Shown: positions 22,806 to 35,183 of the stretch, one piece after another
Layout: each line of letters opens with the position of its first letter
How positions within the stretch are numbered: the first letter of the stretch is position 1
Assembly (NCBI GenBank): GCA_907165275.2
Contig: OU015675.1
Coordinates: forward strand, 5,783,501-5,847,500
Length of the DNA: 64,000 nt
Direction of reading: 5' to 3'
Origin: Zygaena filipendulae
Lineage: Eukaryota; Arthropoda; Insecta; Lepidoptera; Zygaenidae
Notes under the pieces: model-generated
What the model was told of the DNA's origin: nothing
Seen by the model: the letters and a program-made list of their open reading frames with translations, nothing else
The model's database searches: none
Program-made: the position numbers and the translations under genes

Positions 22806-24499
22806 GTGTAGGTATATGCGCAAGAAATGAAAAAAAAAACTACAAAAATTACCTAGAAATGCCGTGACTCCAACCAATGTAGCCTAAAGTGGTCAACAGC
22901 TGTATAGCTAACAGTTAGACGCAATTGCATACGAATTACGTAAATAATTACAATGGTTACGTATTTTGCGATTAACGCGAACGAAAACACAAACTGAATC
23001 CCACTATGACAAGAAGTTTCACTCCAAAAATGCTACACATTTGTAGCTTCCTAGGCATGCTTAATTTTTACCGAGATTGCCTAGGAAGCGTCGTAGTTCG
23101 ACGATTGTCTTCGGTTTCGGATACTTCCAAAATTCCATTTCTACAGCAAATGTGAGTTTAATACCTACCTGCTCGTAATACCCCGCCACACATTCACTTA
23201 TATCTAACTAGATAAAGCTCTTAAAAGCTTATCTTTTTCTATAAATCTAAAAAGATTTAATTTTACGTCGTGTAGTACACACGACGCAGTACGCGAGCCG
23301 ATTCTGCTTGCGCAAAAAAATAAAACCACACCGCACTTACCGAAGGTTCTCCCCACATAGACTCCCAATTCAACAGCCGATCGATTTAACACGAATTTAT
23401 AAGAATCGTTATTAATGAGGAGGCCCTTAACGATGCGGAAGTGGAATGGTTTTGTGTTGTGCTTGTTATGTGTATAGAATAGGCCCTCAACACTCGTAGA
23501 GCCTACGCTAATCGTTTACGACATTAGCTACGAAAGCTACGTATATCTAATGTCTACGGCGTAGACGTACCTATTACGACTTTAAGATGTAGGCATAGGA
23601 TGTTATAGATACCAGTAATAAATAATATTTAAACTTACTTCTGATTCTACGCAGGGCTTCAGGATTATGGATTCTATGCCTTAGAAATGATAAAGTACTA
23701 AGATTAGAAGTTTGGTTTCAGGATATATGTTATTAAAGGCTGACTCTTGCGAATATTTCGCACCATATTCCTTAATATCGATTTATGGTGATCGAATTTT
23801 ATTGTAAAGAATTAAGAGAGATACGCCCTTGTCACAATAAAACGCATGATGCTGAGTTATGGGAGTCACAGCGTTTCCCCGAACCAATCACCTTTGGGCA
23901 GTAATAAATGATTGGTAGAATATAAAAGTACAAGTAGATTGGAAGGCTGCGTCACCAACTCTTAGTTTAAATGCCATTAAAACTACCAGAGAATCTAATA
24001 AGCTTTAATACGGTTTAATGATTGAACTTGCCGGCTGCGCGTCGGGGCGTTAAATTTAATATAACCATTAAACTTGGGAGGATGTCTTCTCGTTCTAATA
24101 TCTGGAGGCTTGTGAAACTTGCTTTCATTAATATTGTATAACTATAGCCGCGACCGGCGGATTCACTCGAAATATTTCCGTAAACTCTGTTATGTGCTTT
24201 TAGAAAATCCGGTCGTAACGTTGATCTGTTACGCCTTTAACGATAGACAAACAAAAACATATCTATACAAAATCATTTTTATATGTGATATCGAGATCAA
24301 TATATTTTATTGAGCTTAGACAGTTACTTTTTTTTGTCTTTTCTGAACGGACTTTCATGAAAGACGGTTCAAACTTTGACCTAAGTAAGCTATCTACTTT
24401 TCATCCTATAAAAATTTGAGTTCCCGTAAAAGTACCGAAAGTCACACAGGACTCAAAGGGGATATCAAGTTTATAATATAATTAGATACATCTATACTA
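22806..24499. other. No recognised gene
   Basis: Holds a TTCCTAGGCA / TGCCTAGGAA inverted pair (23048-23088) and a stretch rich in CTACG/CGTAG motifs (about 23500-23580), likely an eroded palindromic MITE. Confidence 0.45.
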
Positions 24500-24560
24500 T
24501 AGTAAAAGAGTAGATTCCACGATTCTGTATATTGAACATTTTTTCCCAAAATTTGAGAAA
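24500..24560 (+). mobile_element. 5' fragment of a third-body Helitron
   Basis: TATAGTAAAAGAGTAGATTC and CACGATTCTGTATATTGAAC match the 5' side of 33076-33374; the rest is missing. Confidence 0.5.
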
Positions 24561-24954
24561 AAACAAAAGTAAAATTTTCTAATACCGCGCGCACAGTAGG
24601 TACGTTCAAAAACTTCTTGTTAATTACTTATCTTTTGTGGGGACGTCTTTAAAATTATAATGAGCGGGGGTAAAGTGCTTTTGGCCACGGTTAAAAGATT
24701 AGGCTTACGTCTCTGGCACTGTTGTTACGGAATACAAATTGTACCACAGGGTGATACAATCCTTAAGAGCTCCAGCGGAACAAGTTGAAAATTTCCAAAC
24801 CGCAGCCGTCTCTTGGGGTGGGATGTTGAAATTTTCTAAAAGTAAAAAGTGTTTTTAAACTCCCAACCCTAAAGTTAAATTTGTTAAAGTTTTATAATTA
24901 TTATTTGCGTGTAGGCGTTGAACGAGCTTCACTTTTGTCAAAATGGCGTCTAGT

Positions 24955-25130
24955 TATCTATATACATATAAAATGCTTGACTGACTGACGGATCAACGCA
25001 CAGCCTAAACCGCTGATCGTAGAGACCTGAAACTTGGAGAGTATGTTGTTTGTATGACGTATAGGCATCCGATAAGAAAGGATTTTTGAAAACTCAACCC
25101 CTAAGGGGATGAAAAGGGGTTGCAAATGTA
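24955..25130 (+). mobile_element. Second-body Helitron, 3'-truncated
   Basis: AAATGCTTGACTGACTGACG and GATGAAAAGGGGTTGCAAAT are present; the terminal hairpin and CTAG are missing. Confidence 0.6.
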
Positions 25131-25275
25131 TGTAGATGTCTAGTGTCTACCCACGTACAGTGTACGCGACGCAATAGTTTGGCACGTCATGTCAAGTTTT
25201 AAGTTCAGCGCGTCGAATTCATTTAGGGAAACACATAAAGTTGTTGGTTGTGTGTTTTTGGTAGGTATGTAAATG

Positions 25276-25400
25276 TTTTGAACCGACTTCCGAAAAAAGG
25301 AGGAGGTTTTCAATTCGACTGTATCTTTTTTTTGTATCTTTGTTACGCGATTGCTCGAACACGGCTGGACCGATTTGTAAAATTCTTTTTTGTTTGATAG
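25276..25400 (+). mobile_element. ACCGACTTCC...GGAGGAGG dispersed repeat
   Basis: Starts AACCGACTTCCGAAAAAAGG, continues GGAGGTTTTCAATTCGACTG, a short T tract, then GCTGGACCGATTTG. The same module occurs at 58766-58920 in WDR48 intron 2, and partial versions occur near 9345-9785 and 13611-13656. It is probably a LINE-derived fragment common in Lepidoptera, with family uncertain. Confidence 0.5.
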
Positions 25401-26300
25401 TTTAATTGCAAATTTTGTGCTTCACGAGCTCTCAAAGAAATCCTGCAGCAACTCTGAAATTGAAGCAGGTGAAACCGAGGAGAACAGCTCAGCAGGAAGC
25501 AGCCTGAATATTATAACTGCTAATGTGACTTTGTTTGTTACGCTTTCGAACCTTAACTACTTAACTAATCGTCATGAAATTTAGCCCACACGTTGTCAGG
25601 GGTAGGTGAAAAAAAAAATATAGGCTACTTTCTTCTGGAATTCCCACGGGAACACCTAAATCATCCTAATGTATCTAATATATATATATATATGTGTGTT
25701 TTTACTTTTGAATGCAAAGTTATTCATACGAATAAAAGTCCTTCGGAATAGGGGCTCGTCAACGTAACACATTCAAATCAAATTTACTCAAAGTTCATAA
25801 TATTATACTATAGCTTTGCGATATTAAATTCATCCCTCGTGTTTCATATATAATAAATTTCAATAAATTCATGCGAGAAAGGTTAATTAATTATATTACT
25901 TATTGGAAACTTGCTGGTCTTGTTACAATATGTCAGAAGAGAAATACGCAACCTTATAAGAATGAAAGGAGTTAGCGCAGAAGGGGTTCTGAACTGGAAA
26001 ATTTTGAGGTTTCACACTATACCGAAAAACATTTTCTTATTATAAGTTCCAAGTTTGCTTATATCTTGCTAAAATCTGCCAAGTGCGAATCAGACTCGCG
26101 CACTCCGCGGGTTCCGTACAAACTTGTGAATTGTGATGATCTAAGTAAAACCTTAGAGCAAGTATAAGATTAAGCGAATAATATCATTAATATTATAAGT
26201 AATATTAATAACAGTAAAAATAAGAAACTTTGCCGTGAGCTGATTACGAAGCCTTAAAATAAATTTTTCATTTTATACTAACGATACAATAACCTAAAGA

Positions 26301-26624
26301 ATAGGGATGTTGACTACTTTTGAAAATCAAAATTCTAATTAGTCCGTCAGTTAGAAAATAAAAACAATAGACACGTATTTTTTTGCTTTTTAAATAAATT
26401 AAAATATAAAGAGATAAAGCGCATTAAAGTTTAGGATGAGGAGGTCGTGACGTCACTAACCGCAAAACCGCCATACAAACTGACAGAACAGTGACGTCAC
26501 GCGAAATTTCAACTCAATATATCGCCGTTATTTTTTGATTACGTAAAAAAGAAAAAATACGTGTCCAATATTTTTTAATAATCTACAAGACGGACTAAAA
26601 AATAAAAATTAGTCAACATGCCCA
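26301..26624. mobile_element. CRE-bearing palindromic MITE, copy 3
   Basis: Inverse orientation to copies 1 and 2, high similarity throughout, with two TGACGTCA sites. Confidence 0.85.
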
Positions 26625-26845
26625 GTGTGAAAAAAAAACAACAAGGGGAGAAAAATATACCTACAACGAAAACATAAAATGGAGAATATTTTCATTTTTC
26701 CCCGACAGGTTTGTTTATAGATACAATTATAATTATTTTTTAAACCAGAATAAGCAAAGGATCAAAAGCCTGATTCCGAACGGATTTTTTTAACCTAATA
26801 ATCTATTCATCAGTAGGTATATACCTATCTCGAACATAATCCTTA

Positions 26846-27142
26846 CTACATATTATAAATGCGGAAGTGTGTTTATTTGTTTGTTTGTTTGTTACGCTTT
26901 CACGCCCTATCGCTCGACCGATCATGGAATTCTGCATACACATTGTCAAGGGTACAGAAAAGGACATAGGGTACTTTTTATCCCGGAATTTCCGCGGGAA
27001 GAAAATGGGGGCGAAACTGCATTTATATGTAGTTTTGTATACTACACGTTTTTGGGGCTTCAAAAAAGGATATAGAGTATTTCTATTCCTGAATTACCAC
27101 GGGAACTCCGAAATTAACGCGGGTGAAACCGCGGGGAACAGA
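26846..27142 (+). mobile_element. Helitron with internal partial duplication
   Basis: 5' TACTACATATTATAAATGCG; two successive GGGTACTTTT/AGAGTATTTC...GGGAA modules (about 26970 and 27070); 3' AACGCGGGTGAAACCGCGGG without CTAG. Confidence 0.6.
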
Positions 27143-27867
27143 AGTATATAAAATAAAATAAGTATTTACTGCCGTCTGCCAGGGCATGGTATACCATTCA
27201 AAGACTCTGGTCTGATGAAAATTTGAGATTGGTTTTAATTTTGGTTGCAAAAGTGAAAAAGATTTGAAAACGATTGTTTTTTTTTTATAAAACCACACGG
27301 GAACTTTTTTATAAAAAAAAAAAAAACGGCGAACGTTTTGGTATAAAAACGTAATTTTTTTGTTGTTGTAACTGACATGTAAAATATAAAACAACGCGCA
27401 CCGCACGGTTTTCCATTTCAGATTTGATTTCCGCCACACAATAACATCGGGCACATTCCGAACCGTGTTTACATTTCAATAGTTCTATTGTTTTCGTGTC
27501 ATGTTAGCGGTTTTTGATACAAAGGTATACCTACCTACCTACAATGTTAGTCAGAAAGCGGGCACCGTACCACGGGCGTTATAAAGCAGGCATTATTCAT
27601 ATCTATACATATAAAATAGCACAAACACAAGCACACACATACACGCATACACACACACACACTTACACGTCATATAGATTATATAAATTTTTAAGTCCAT
27701 GTTGTAAACATTTCTCAAATCTCTGTGAAGTTATTAGGTATACCGTAATTGTTAACCGCACTCGCAGATGGCCAAGATACAGGCTCAGCCTAGTTTGGTC
27801 ACTGATAGAGTCTCGTAATTTTGTATTCACCGTTTCTTTGTGTAACAAATAAATAAATAATAAATAA

Positions 27868-28096
27868 TAAAATGCTTCGTCTTGAATGACTGATGGATCA
27901 ACGCACAGCCTAAACCGCTGATCGTAGAGACCTGAAACTTTGAGGGTCTTCTTTGTATGACGTAGGCATCCGATAAGAAAGGATTTTTGAAAATTCAACC
28001 ACCCCTAAGGAGATGAAAAGGGGTTGCAAAATTTGTATGGAACAATTCCGCGGGAACTTCGAAATTATCGCGGGTGAAACCGCGCGGGACAGCTAG
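27868..28096 (+). mobile_element. Second-body Helitron, head of a tandem pair
   Basis: Complete 3' end GCGCGGGACAGCTAG at 28093-28096, followed after TA by the 5' end of the next Helitron. Confidence 0.75.
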
Positions 28097-28098
28097 TA

Positions 28099-28309
28099 TC
28101 CTACTAACATTATAAATGTGAAAGTGTGGATGTTTGGATGTTTGAATGTTTGTTAATCAATCACGCAAAAACGGCTGAACGGATTTGGATGAAATTTGGC
28201 ATGCACGTTGTTAGGGGTATAGAGAAGGAAATAGGGTACTTTTTATCTCTGAATTCCCGCGGTAACTCCGAAATTGCTGCGGGTAAAACCGCGGGGCAGT
28301 GGTGGCTAG
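28099..28309 (+). mobile_element. Lep1-type Helitron, tail of the tandem pair
   Basis: 5' TCCTACTAACATTATAAATG preceded by A; 3' GGCAGTGGTGGCTAG followed by T. The short body is typical. Confidence 0.75.
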
Positions 28310-28496
28310 TAGGTATGGATATAATGCTCTCATTATTTATAACCAATAAAAAAATACCTTTTCTATTTTAATCTCTGTATTTTCGTAAATTAAATGCTTC
28401 TATGTTCTTTATTAGATTATTTTATTCTATAACCAAATGATCATATAACAAAATTGTACCTAAGTATATGCATACGCAGGAATATGTCCGGGGTAT

Positions 28497-28745
28497 GAAA
28501 ATCAAAATTAAATTTAGTCCGTGAATTAGATAATAAATAAATAATAATAGACACGTATATTTTGCTTTTTTAAATCAATAAAAATATGAATAGGTTATTT
28601 GATAAAACGCAGATACCAGATTGTGACGTCACGCAACATTTCGTCTCAATGTGTGGTCATTATTTTTTGATTACGGTAAAAAGTTTTTTTTGTACCTAAT
28701 CAAAATAAAAAATAAAAGTTTATTTTTATTAGGTAGGCACGTCAA
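28497..28745. mobile_element. Eroded relative of the CRE-bearing MITE
   Basis: Retains AAATCAAAATT, TTAGTCCGTGAATTAG, AGACACGTAT, TTGTGACGTCACGCAACATT and TTATTTTTTGATTACG in the right order. About 75 bp of the central part is missing. Confidence 0.65.
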
Positions 28746-28993
28746 ACAGCCTATTTTTATCATTGCTATTTTACGCCCATTTCTTTCGGTACGCCCTTTT
28801 CGGTTGAATTTGTATGCTTAAACCACATTATATACGCAATTTTAGTCGAGTGAACATACACAGTTACACAAAGCACTGCCGTTCGTCGGAAATCGGCTAT
28901 CCCTCAAACTTTACTCCCGAGTTACGCCGAGTATCTCCGGGCGTTCAGTTGGAAGTTTCACAATTTCCACAAATGATTCCACTTATAGCAATA

Positions 28994-29233
28994 CTAGCTG
29001 TTCACCGCTGTTTTGACCACTTTAATTTCGGAGTAAAAGCACCCTATGTCGCTCAGGAACGCTGTAGCTAAGTGAAAGAATTTTTAGGATACGCGTTAAT
29101 GTCGGAGTTCTCGATGGAATTCTGGAATACATCCTTTGTACTTTTCTGTCCCCTGACAACTTATATCGACGACGATTGGTTGAGAAGTTAAGGCGTGAAA
29201 GCGTAACAAACAAACTCACATTCTCAGTCATAA
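28994..29233 (-). mobile_element. Helitron, diverged, with inner duplication
   Basis: CTAGCTGTTCACCGCTGTTT at the 3' end; a second ...TTAATGTCGGAGTTCTCGAT module inside; GTGAAAGCGTAACAAACAAA near the 5' side. Confidence 0.6.
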
Positions 29234-29608
29234 TACATATTAGGACACGAATGAAGTAAGTTTAATAATGCTATAAGTTTTAAATGCAAAAGGATCTTAA
29301 GCTTAAAACCGCTGTGAAACACATACCTACGGCACCGTGTATTTATTGTAATCTAGGGTTTTAATTTTTGAATTTAATTTTCTTTGAGCTGCACATTGGA
29401 AAAGTATATTAGTTACGGTTGGTTTACTCTTAAAACTCGTGTATTTTGTGACGATATAGAAGTTCAACTGATGACAACTTAGATGCTGTTCGGTTTAAAT
29501 CGTAAGGGTTTAGGTATTGGCGAACACTGATCTAAGCCTATCTTGTTTTGAATCCATGTTTTGAATAAATAAAATAAATACCTTAAAAATCTTATTTTTT
29601 AATACTTA

Positions 29609-29762
29609 AGCCCGTATTCCAGAAGGTGACTCAGATCTCGTTTTACTTCAGATTAGTTTTAAGCTCAAATCTTTTTCAAGTAAGGATCTAAAATTAAAGC
29701 TTTACTTGAAATTAGTTTTAAAACTAGATTCATGAATTGAGTAACCTTTTGAAATACGGACC
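29609..29762. mobile_element. 154-bp Harbinger-like MITE with TTA duplication
   Basis: Ends AGCCCGTATTCCAGAAGG and (inverted) GGTCCGTATTTCAAAAGG, with TTA on both outer sides (29606-29608, 29763-29765). The interior is an AAGCTCAAATC / GATCTAAAATTAAAGC-type palindrome-rich stretch. Confidence 0.7.
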
Positions 29763-30080
29763 TTAGTTCTTTTATAAAAACTCATTTCTTGTGCATGTAC
29801 ACACTGAAAGGTCTATTATTATTTCACTTACAAATATCTTTGTTTTTGTGCAATGCTTTCTTCCGTTACTCTATTTTGTTCATTGTTTTTTTTAATCTCG
29901 CAGTAAATCTGCCCTCGGCCTCTATGCTTCTGTGACAAGATTCGTTTTCGTGAAGCTAGCTTTCGTTGGTTTCAGTTCTTGAATCAAGATTCAAGAAAAA
30001 AATTATGTAGAGTTGCAAATTTTAGCGACTCGGTAACTTCTCATTTAACTAAACGAATAAGGGTCAAACCAAAGTTCACA

Positions 30081-30411
30081 ATAGGCTATTTAACTATTTT
30101 TTTTTATTTTAGCCCATCGTGTAGATTCATAAAAAATATTAGACACGTATTTTTTTTTTCACGTAAGCAAAAAATTACGGAGATACCTTGAGTTGAAATT
30201 TCGTGTGACGTCACAAGATGGGCACAGTTTTTAGCTGCGTATATGACGGTACGAGCCCCCACTCCCACACTTTAATGCGCTTTATCCAGGTAAATTTTCA
30301 TTAATTTGAAAAAGAAAAAAAAAATACGTGTCCACATTATTTTTTTATTATCTAACCGACGCCGACGGACTAAAAATAATTTAGAAAAAAAAAGTAGTCA
30401 AATAGCTTATT
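30081..30411. mobile_element. Divergent relative of the CRE-bearing MITE
   Basis: Same architecture (GTGTAGATT...AAAAATATT...ACACGTATTTTTT, TGAGTTGAAATTTCG, GACGGACTA) but different outermost bases (AATAGGCTATTTAACTA / TAGTCAAATAGCTTAT). Only one TGACGTCA survives. A subfamily or older copy. Confidence 0.7.
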
Positions 30412-30954
30412 TTATAGAAAGCAATTTTATTGATTGTACAATTACGAATAGGTAGTTTCCACATGTACAAACAAAAGTATAAATTACGTGCCCATTAGTC
30501 GTTATAATTAAAAAAAAAATCGATTCACCAAATACCCTTAAATACAGCACCAAATAAAAACGGAACGCTGTTAAAACCTTATCGGTGGTCGCATTTCACG
30601 CAAAGCGATGGTGATATTTCATTTATTCATAATTTAGGCAAACAATACTAAAATACAAAGCTCTAATTCAAAGGCAATTTATACGGATAATTACCGGTTA
30701 AAACGTGGTTCAAAGTTTCTTACAATGTTGAAGTACTATAACTATGGTGATTATGTTAAATACAACTTGAGCCGTTGGTATATTTCTACTATTTTTTTAA
30801 AGATTTAACGATTTTAGTCAAGTTCTAAAAAAAATATCAAAGAGCAGGCAATTTTTTTGAACAACGCGTTAGCATCGCGAGAAGGTGCTAAAAAGTCCAA
30901 CGCTTTAGGCACTTCAAGCCACTGAGTTCATTTTGTAAATCTATAAAACATATT

Positions 30955-31184
30955 ATAAAATGCTTTGTCCTGAATGACTGATGGATCAACGCACAGCCTA
31001 AACCGCTGACCGTAGAGACCTGAAACTTGGAGGGTGTGTTCTTTGTATGATGTAGGCATCCGGTAAGAAAGGATTTTTGAAAATTCAACCCCTAAGGGGA
31101 TGAAAAGGGGTTGCAAAGTTTGTATGGAACAATTCCGCGGGAACTTCGAAATTATCGCGGGTGAAACCGCGTCGGACAGATAGT
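30955..31184 (+). mobile_element. Second-body Helitron
   Basis: CTGATGGATCAACGCACAGC and CCTAAGGGGATGAAAAGGGG; ends GCGTCGGACAGATAG, with CTAG changed to ATAG. Confidence 0.72.
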
Positions 31185-31395
31185 AGAATTATAATTTATT
31201 TTAAGTACCAGCTGTAGAAGTTCCTGTAAAAGAGATAAATTTGGAACTACTGAATCGATTCTAAAGATTCATTTCAAAATACTTCTCATTCCTTCTCATC
31301 ACTAAGAGCTCCCGAGGAAATCCCAAAATTAGCACCGGTGTAACCGCGAGGGAAACATCTATAAGAATATCTAAGTAAAGTAAAGTTTTTTTTTT

Positions 31396-31657
31396 TACTA
31401 GCTCATGTCTTAATTATTTATAATACAATATTAGGCGCGTACGCCGCCCGCAGCAAAAAAGTTCGAACCGGTAGGCGCGGGCGTAGCGCTTTGAATTTCG
31501 TAGATAGGTCACCTCCAAATTAATGTTGAATAACTTTTAAGGTATAAATTTTTTCGACATAAAATAATTATCAATTATTAAATTTTAATCACATTATTGT
31601 TTATTTGTTTTAATGGGGTGTATCAGGTTTTCAGTTATTTCATTAACACGTTGTATA
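31396..31657. mobile_element. TATACAACGTG MITE, truncated copy
   Basis: Matches the inner and right parts of 36453-36806 (CATGTCTTAATTATTTATAA, GGTAGGCGCGGGCGTAGCGC, ATGGGGTGTATCAGGTTTTC) and keeps the right TIR. The left roughly 100 bp is missing. Confidence 0.65.
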
Positions 31658-32254
31658 TGTACAGGATAAATTATTTAGTAACAAGCCCCAATTAGTATTA
31701 AATAGGTCGAATTTCTAGTTTGCGGGTACATTGCTAATAAGTAATCATTACTCGAATAATGCGCCACTTTACAATATTGCTAGCGGCGGGAACCCTTTTA
31801 GGGTTAGCACCTACCTATCTATACAGATAGGTAACAGCCAACAGGCGCACGGCCTCGCTGAAAATGGAATGTTTATGCCGAACCAAAGGGTCCCAGCTTA
31901 GACGGGATCCGAGAAGAAATTACTCAGTATTCGAATGCCAGTAAAATTGCATTACATATACAGGATATTACCGACCGGGGAAACGAGTGCCTCGATTTGT
32001 ATGAACGCTTTATCCTGGCGTGACGCATGACGATTTTTACGAGTTAACTCCTACCGCAAGCCGCTGCTACTACACTATACTTCGTTCCAAAAACACAACA
32101 TTATTTTTTATGTAAAACAAAAAAAAAAACAATAAAAAAAGACATGAAAATTGAACGCGTAAGTTGCCCAAGTGCCGACGTATCATGCTCTAACGGTCAT
32201 TCAAGTTTTGTATCGGCACTGACAGTGCGTACAGACTATGTAACATTGTTATAC

Positions 32255-32489
32255 GGACATAGATAAGCAATAGTGTGTTAACCCACACTGGAGAAATTTT
32301 AAGTAAATTAAAGTTTTAAAATTATAGCGCCATTTTGTTTCAACATTTTTATGTTCAATATTTAGTTACATATTTAAACAATGTAATAAGGTAGACGCAT
32401 AATTAAAAAACGTTCTCTCACTCTCAATAAATTGTTCTGAATCAATAACTTTGTTTTGTGTGTTAACATGTTATTGCTTATCTGCGTTC
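32255..32489. mobile_element. GATAAGCAAT MITE, copy 3
   Basis: Same TIRs and core; ATAC is duplicated at 32251-32254 and 32490-32493. Confidence 0.82.
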
Positions 32490-32583
32490 ATACAACCTTG
32501 CAACATAAAACAAGACTGTACACAGATGTGCAGGGACAAAACCAAGAAAACCTATATTCCTACCTACCTAATCTATCTATCTA

Positions 32584-33073
32584 TCTATACTGATAAAAAA
32601 ACTGTAGAGAGGTCAATTCTGTACATTGAATATAGGTATATTCAAAATTAATATTGAAGGATGGACGGTGATCGATACTGATGCCGAAAATGCAATCAGT
32701 AAATTTTTTGTCTATCTGTCTGTCTGTATGTGCACGCATGGGTCAAAAATTACTGAAGGGATTTTAACCAAACTTGGTACGATTGTAGTCCATACTCCTG
32801 GGCAGGTTATAGGCTATATAAGATAACGCTAAGACACATAGGAGCTGAGCAGTGACGGTAAATTTGAAGCAAGTCGGATGAAAATGCGCTTTCGAGCTCT
32901 TATACTCGCATACGTTTACTCAATCACGCTAAAACGGCTGAACGGATTTGGGTGAAATTTGACATGCACGTTATCAGGGGTACATAACAGAGAAGGACAT
33001 AGGGTACTTTTTATCTCGGAATTCCCGCGGGAACTCCGAAATTACCGCGGGTGAAACCGCGGGGCACAGCTAG
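32584..33073 (+). mobile_element. Long-form Helitron
   Basis: 5' TCTATACTGATAAAAAAACT; body with ATGTGCACGCATGGGTCAAA and TACGATTGTAGTCCATACTC; 3' CGCGGGTGAAACCGCGGGGC and CTAG at 33070. It abuts the next Helitron within 3 bp. Confidence 0.75.
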
Positions 33074-33075
33074 TA

Positions 33076-33374
33076 CTATAATAAAAGAGTAGAATCCGCG
33101 ATTCTGTACATTGAAAATTTTTAACCAAAATTGAGAGGGGTGATAAAAGAAGAGTAACCAAGCCCAAAAAAAGTTTTTAAAATTATTTTCTGTCTGTCTG
33201 TCTGTCTGTTCGCGATAATCTCCGCATCTACTGAACCGATTGTCATGCGGTTTTCACAGGTAGATTAAGCTTAGCCTGGAGCTTCATATAGGCTTTGTTT
33301 CATTAAAATCGGATGTCGGGAAAAAAGTTGTTGTATAAAAACCTTTCCTGCGGGTGAAACCGCGGGGCACCGCT
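33076..33374 (+). mobile_element. Third-body Helitron
   Basis: 5' CTATAATAAAAGAGTAGAAT; body with four CTGT repeats and GGAGCTTCATATAGGCTTTG; 3' GCGGGTGAAACCGCGGGGCA then CCGCTAG. Confidence 0.75.
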
Positions 33375-34600
33375 AGTGAAAAATATATTTTCTACTGACA
33401 CCAAAACTAATTCCAAAAAAATACAGGACATATCGGTCGCTCAATTAGTAACTTCGAGATTGTCGAGCACAAAACAATTTCGAACATAAACAAGAAAGTT
33501 TGCGACAACAACAGCGATCCTATTCCGAATTCGTTTGTGAAAAAATAATATTTGGACGCGTGTACCACAAAAACAACCCTCTTGGGTGTGATACGGATCG
33601 CTGTTTATTTTGTGTTGAAAAATTTTAGGGGTTAAATAAATGCAGAAAATGGGTGAGTAGCTCCCGAGCCAAGAACCGTTTAAATTATCTTTTATGTGTT
33701 TACTAGTTTAATATGTCATTTAAAAAACAAAAAGTTTCTTTTTTTTCTAATTCTACTGGAAAACTTCTATTTTTTTTTTTTTAGTTCAAATTATTTTAAT
33801 CGTAACATTTTAATCGTAAACGTCAAAAAACCCTGCAGGACAATCGGTGAAGAGGGGAGAAAGTTTTTGCTGAATTAATTACTTTTATTTGGGACTTTTT
33901 TTCAAATAAAAATGCGTGTTTTTTATTTGAAAAAGAAAGTGATTCTGGTAATTCAACCACCATAGGTGTAACGTAGGGTTGCGAAGTGTCCCGCCTCTAG
34001 AGTCTAAGAAGATGCGTCTTTCGAAAGAGGTTGATTGATTGGGGTGTGATTGTCCCGTTATTTCCAAGCTACTTATTGGTAAAACTTTCGGAGAGAAATA
34101 AAAGTGAACGCTCGCTTATCCTAATCGCTTTTCGATCAGCAGATTATATTTTTTGCTTTCCTATACCTTCATAGTTTGTCTCGTTATTTGTTTAAATCCA
34201 CTCTCTTTGTTGTGAGTTAGAAAGTGTCCTGTATCACTCAGGCTAAATTTATTTTTTAGAATAACAGTTACGACAACAGAAAACAGAGATAATTAAATAA
34301 TGTGCCATAGCCAAAAGTAGCACAAAGAGCGTGTCGCTGAGCATAAACCGGGAAGCGTCAGGGGCCTGACGCTGGTCTTCCACTGGTGAGTGGTGCCGCA
34401 TGTGGCGTCACAGCCCACAGGTGTGAGCGCAGAGAAAAAAATTTAAATTATTTTGGTAATAATTCAATAATATAAAACAATGATACGCAAATACTAAAAA
34501 CAAAAACAAATAAATATTACATAAATAAATAACTCCGACTTATATAAACAAATATTACATTACATAAATAAATAAAATAACAACTCCGACTTGGTTCAGC
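33375..34600. other. No recognised gene
   Basis: AT-rich; several short frames without features. Around 34340-34430 a GC-richer patch (GGAAGCGTCAGGGGCCTGAC) with a local palindrome. Confidence 0.45.
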
Positions 34601-34614
34601 ACATCTAAACTTAG

Positions 34615-34944
34615 AAGTGTAGGTTTCCCGGATATCCGTGCACCGAGGTTGGCAACCCTAGTGAAACGGGTGGAACGAAGACGCAAATTTGGGCGGTAAC
34701 GTTTACATTATATTGTATAAACAAAGACTCAAACATATTTAAGGAGGGCCCATACCGTGACACGTTGAAGCATCTCGCGGCATACCTGTTTCGTGACGGC
34801 GCGACGTTTAGGATTTGTCCGAATAGTTTTAACAAAGGTTGTACAGCACCTTGCGGCATCCTTCTGCATGCCTCGACGTACTACGGCATTCCGATGAATA
34901 CTTTACGTACCTCGAAGTCCCATTACGGCGGCCGTGTGATATAA
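34615..34944 (+). other. GC-richer open stretch without ATG start
   Basis: 109 codons are open on the + strand between a TAG (34612-34614) and TAA (34942-34944), with no ATG until near the end. The minus strand is open over much of it too, so openness may only reflect low stop content. CGGCAT-type motifs recur three times. Possibly an exon, more likely a repeat. Confidence 0.2.
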
Positions 34945-35183
34945 ATAGAATATTTTGTCCGACTTAAACATCATAGGGTATAAATTTAAACGAGCAACAT
35001 CAGAGGTGACTAATAAAGGAGGCAGGGGTTCTGACTTGCGGCACATATTTACTATGCGATTCCGAAAAATGACATCACATGACAGGGCCGCCTCACGTAA
35101 GTTGTATTAGGATGCGGTAGATTTTAATGATTAATTATCCATAATAGAGTATATGTCATTAACAGGTGTAGATGTAATGTCTA

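Noticed and set aside
27083..27454. 123-aa minus-strand frame
   Set aside because: Lys/Phe-rich translation of A/T runs joined to a Helitron end, with no conserved features.
27868..28309. CRISPR-like or satellite array from repeated GAAACCGCGGG motifs
   Set aside because: The repeats are dispersed Helitron ends of different bodies, not regularly spaced units; the genome is eukaryotic.
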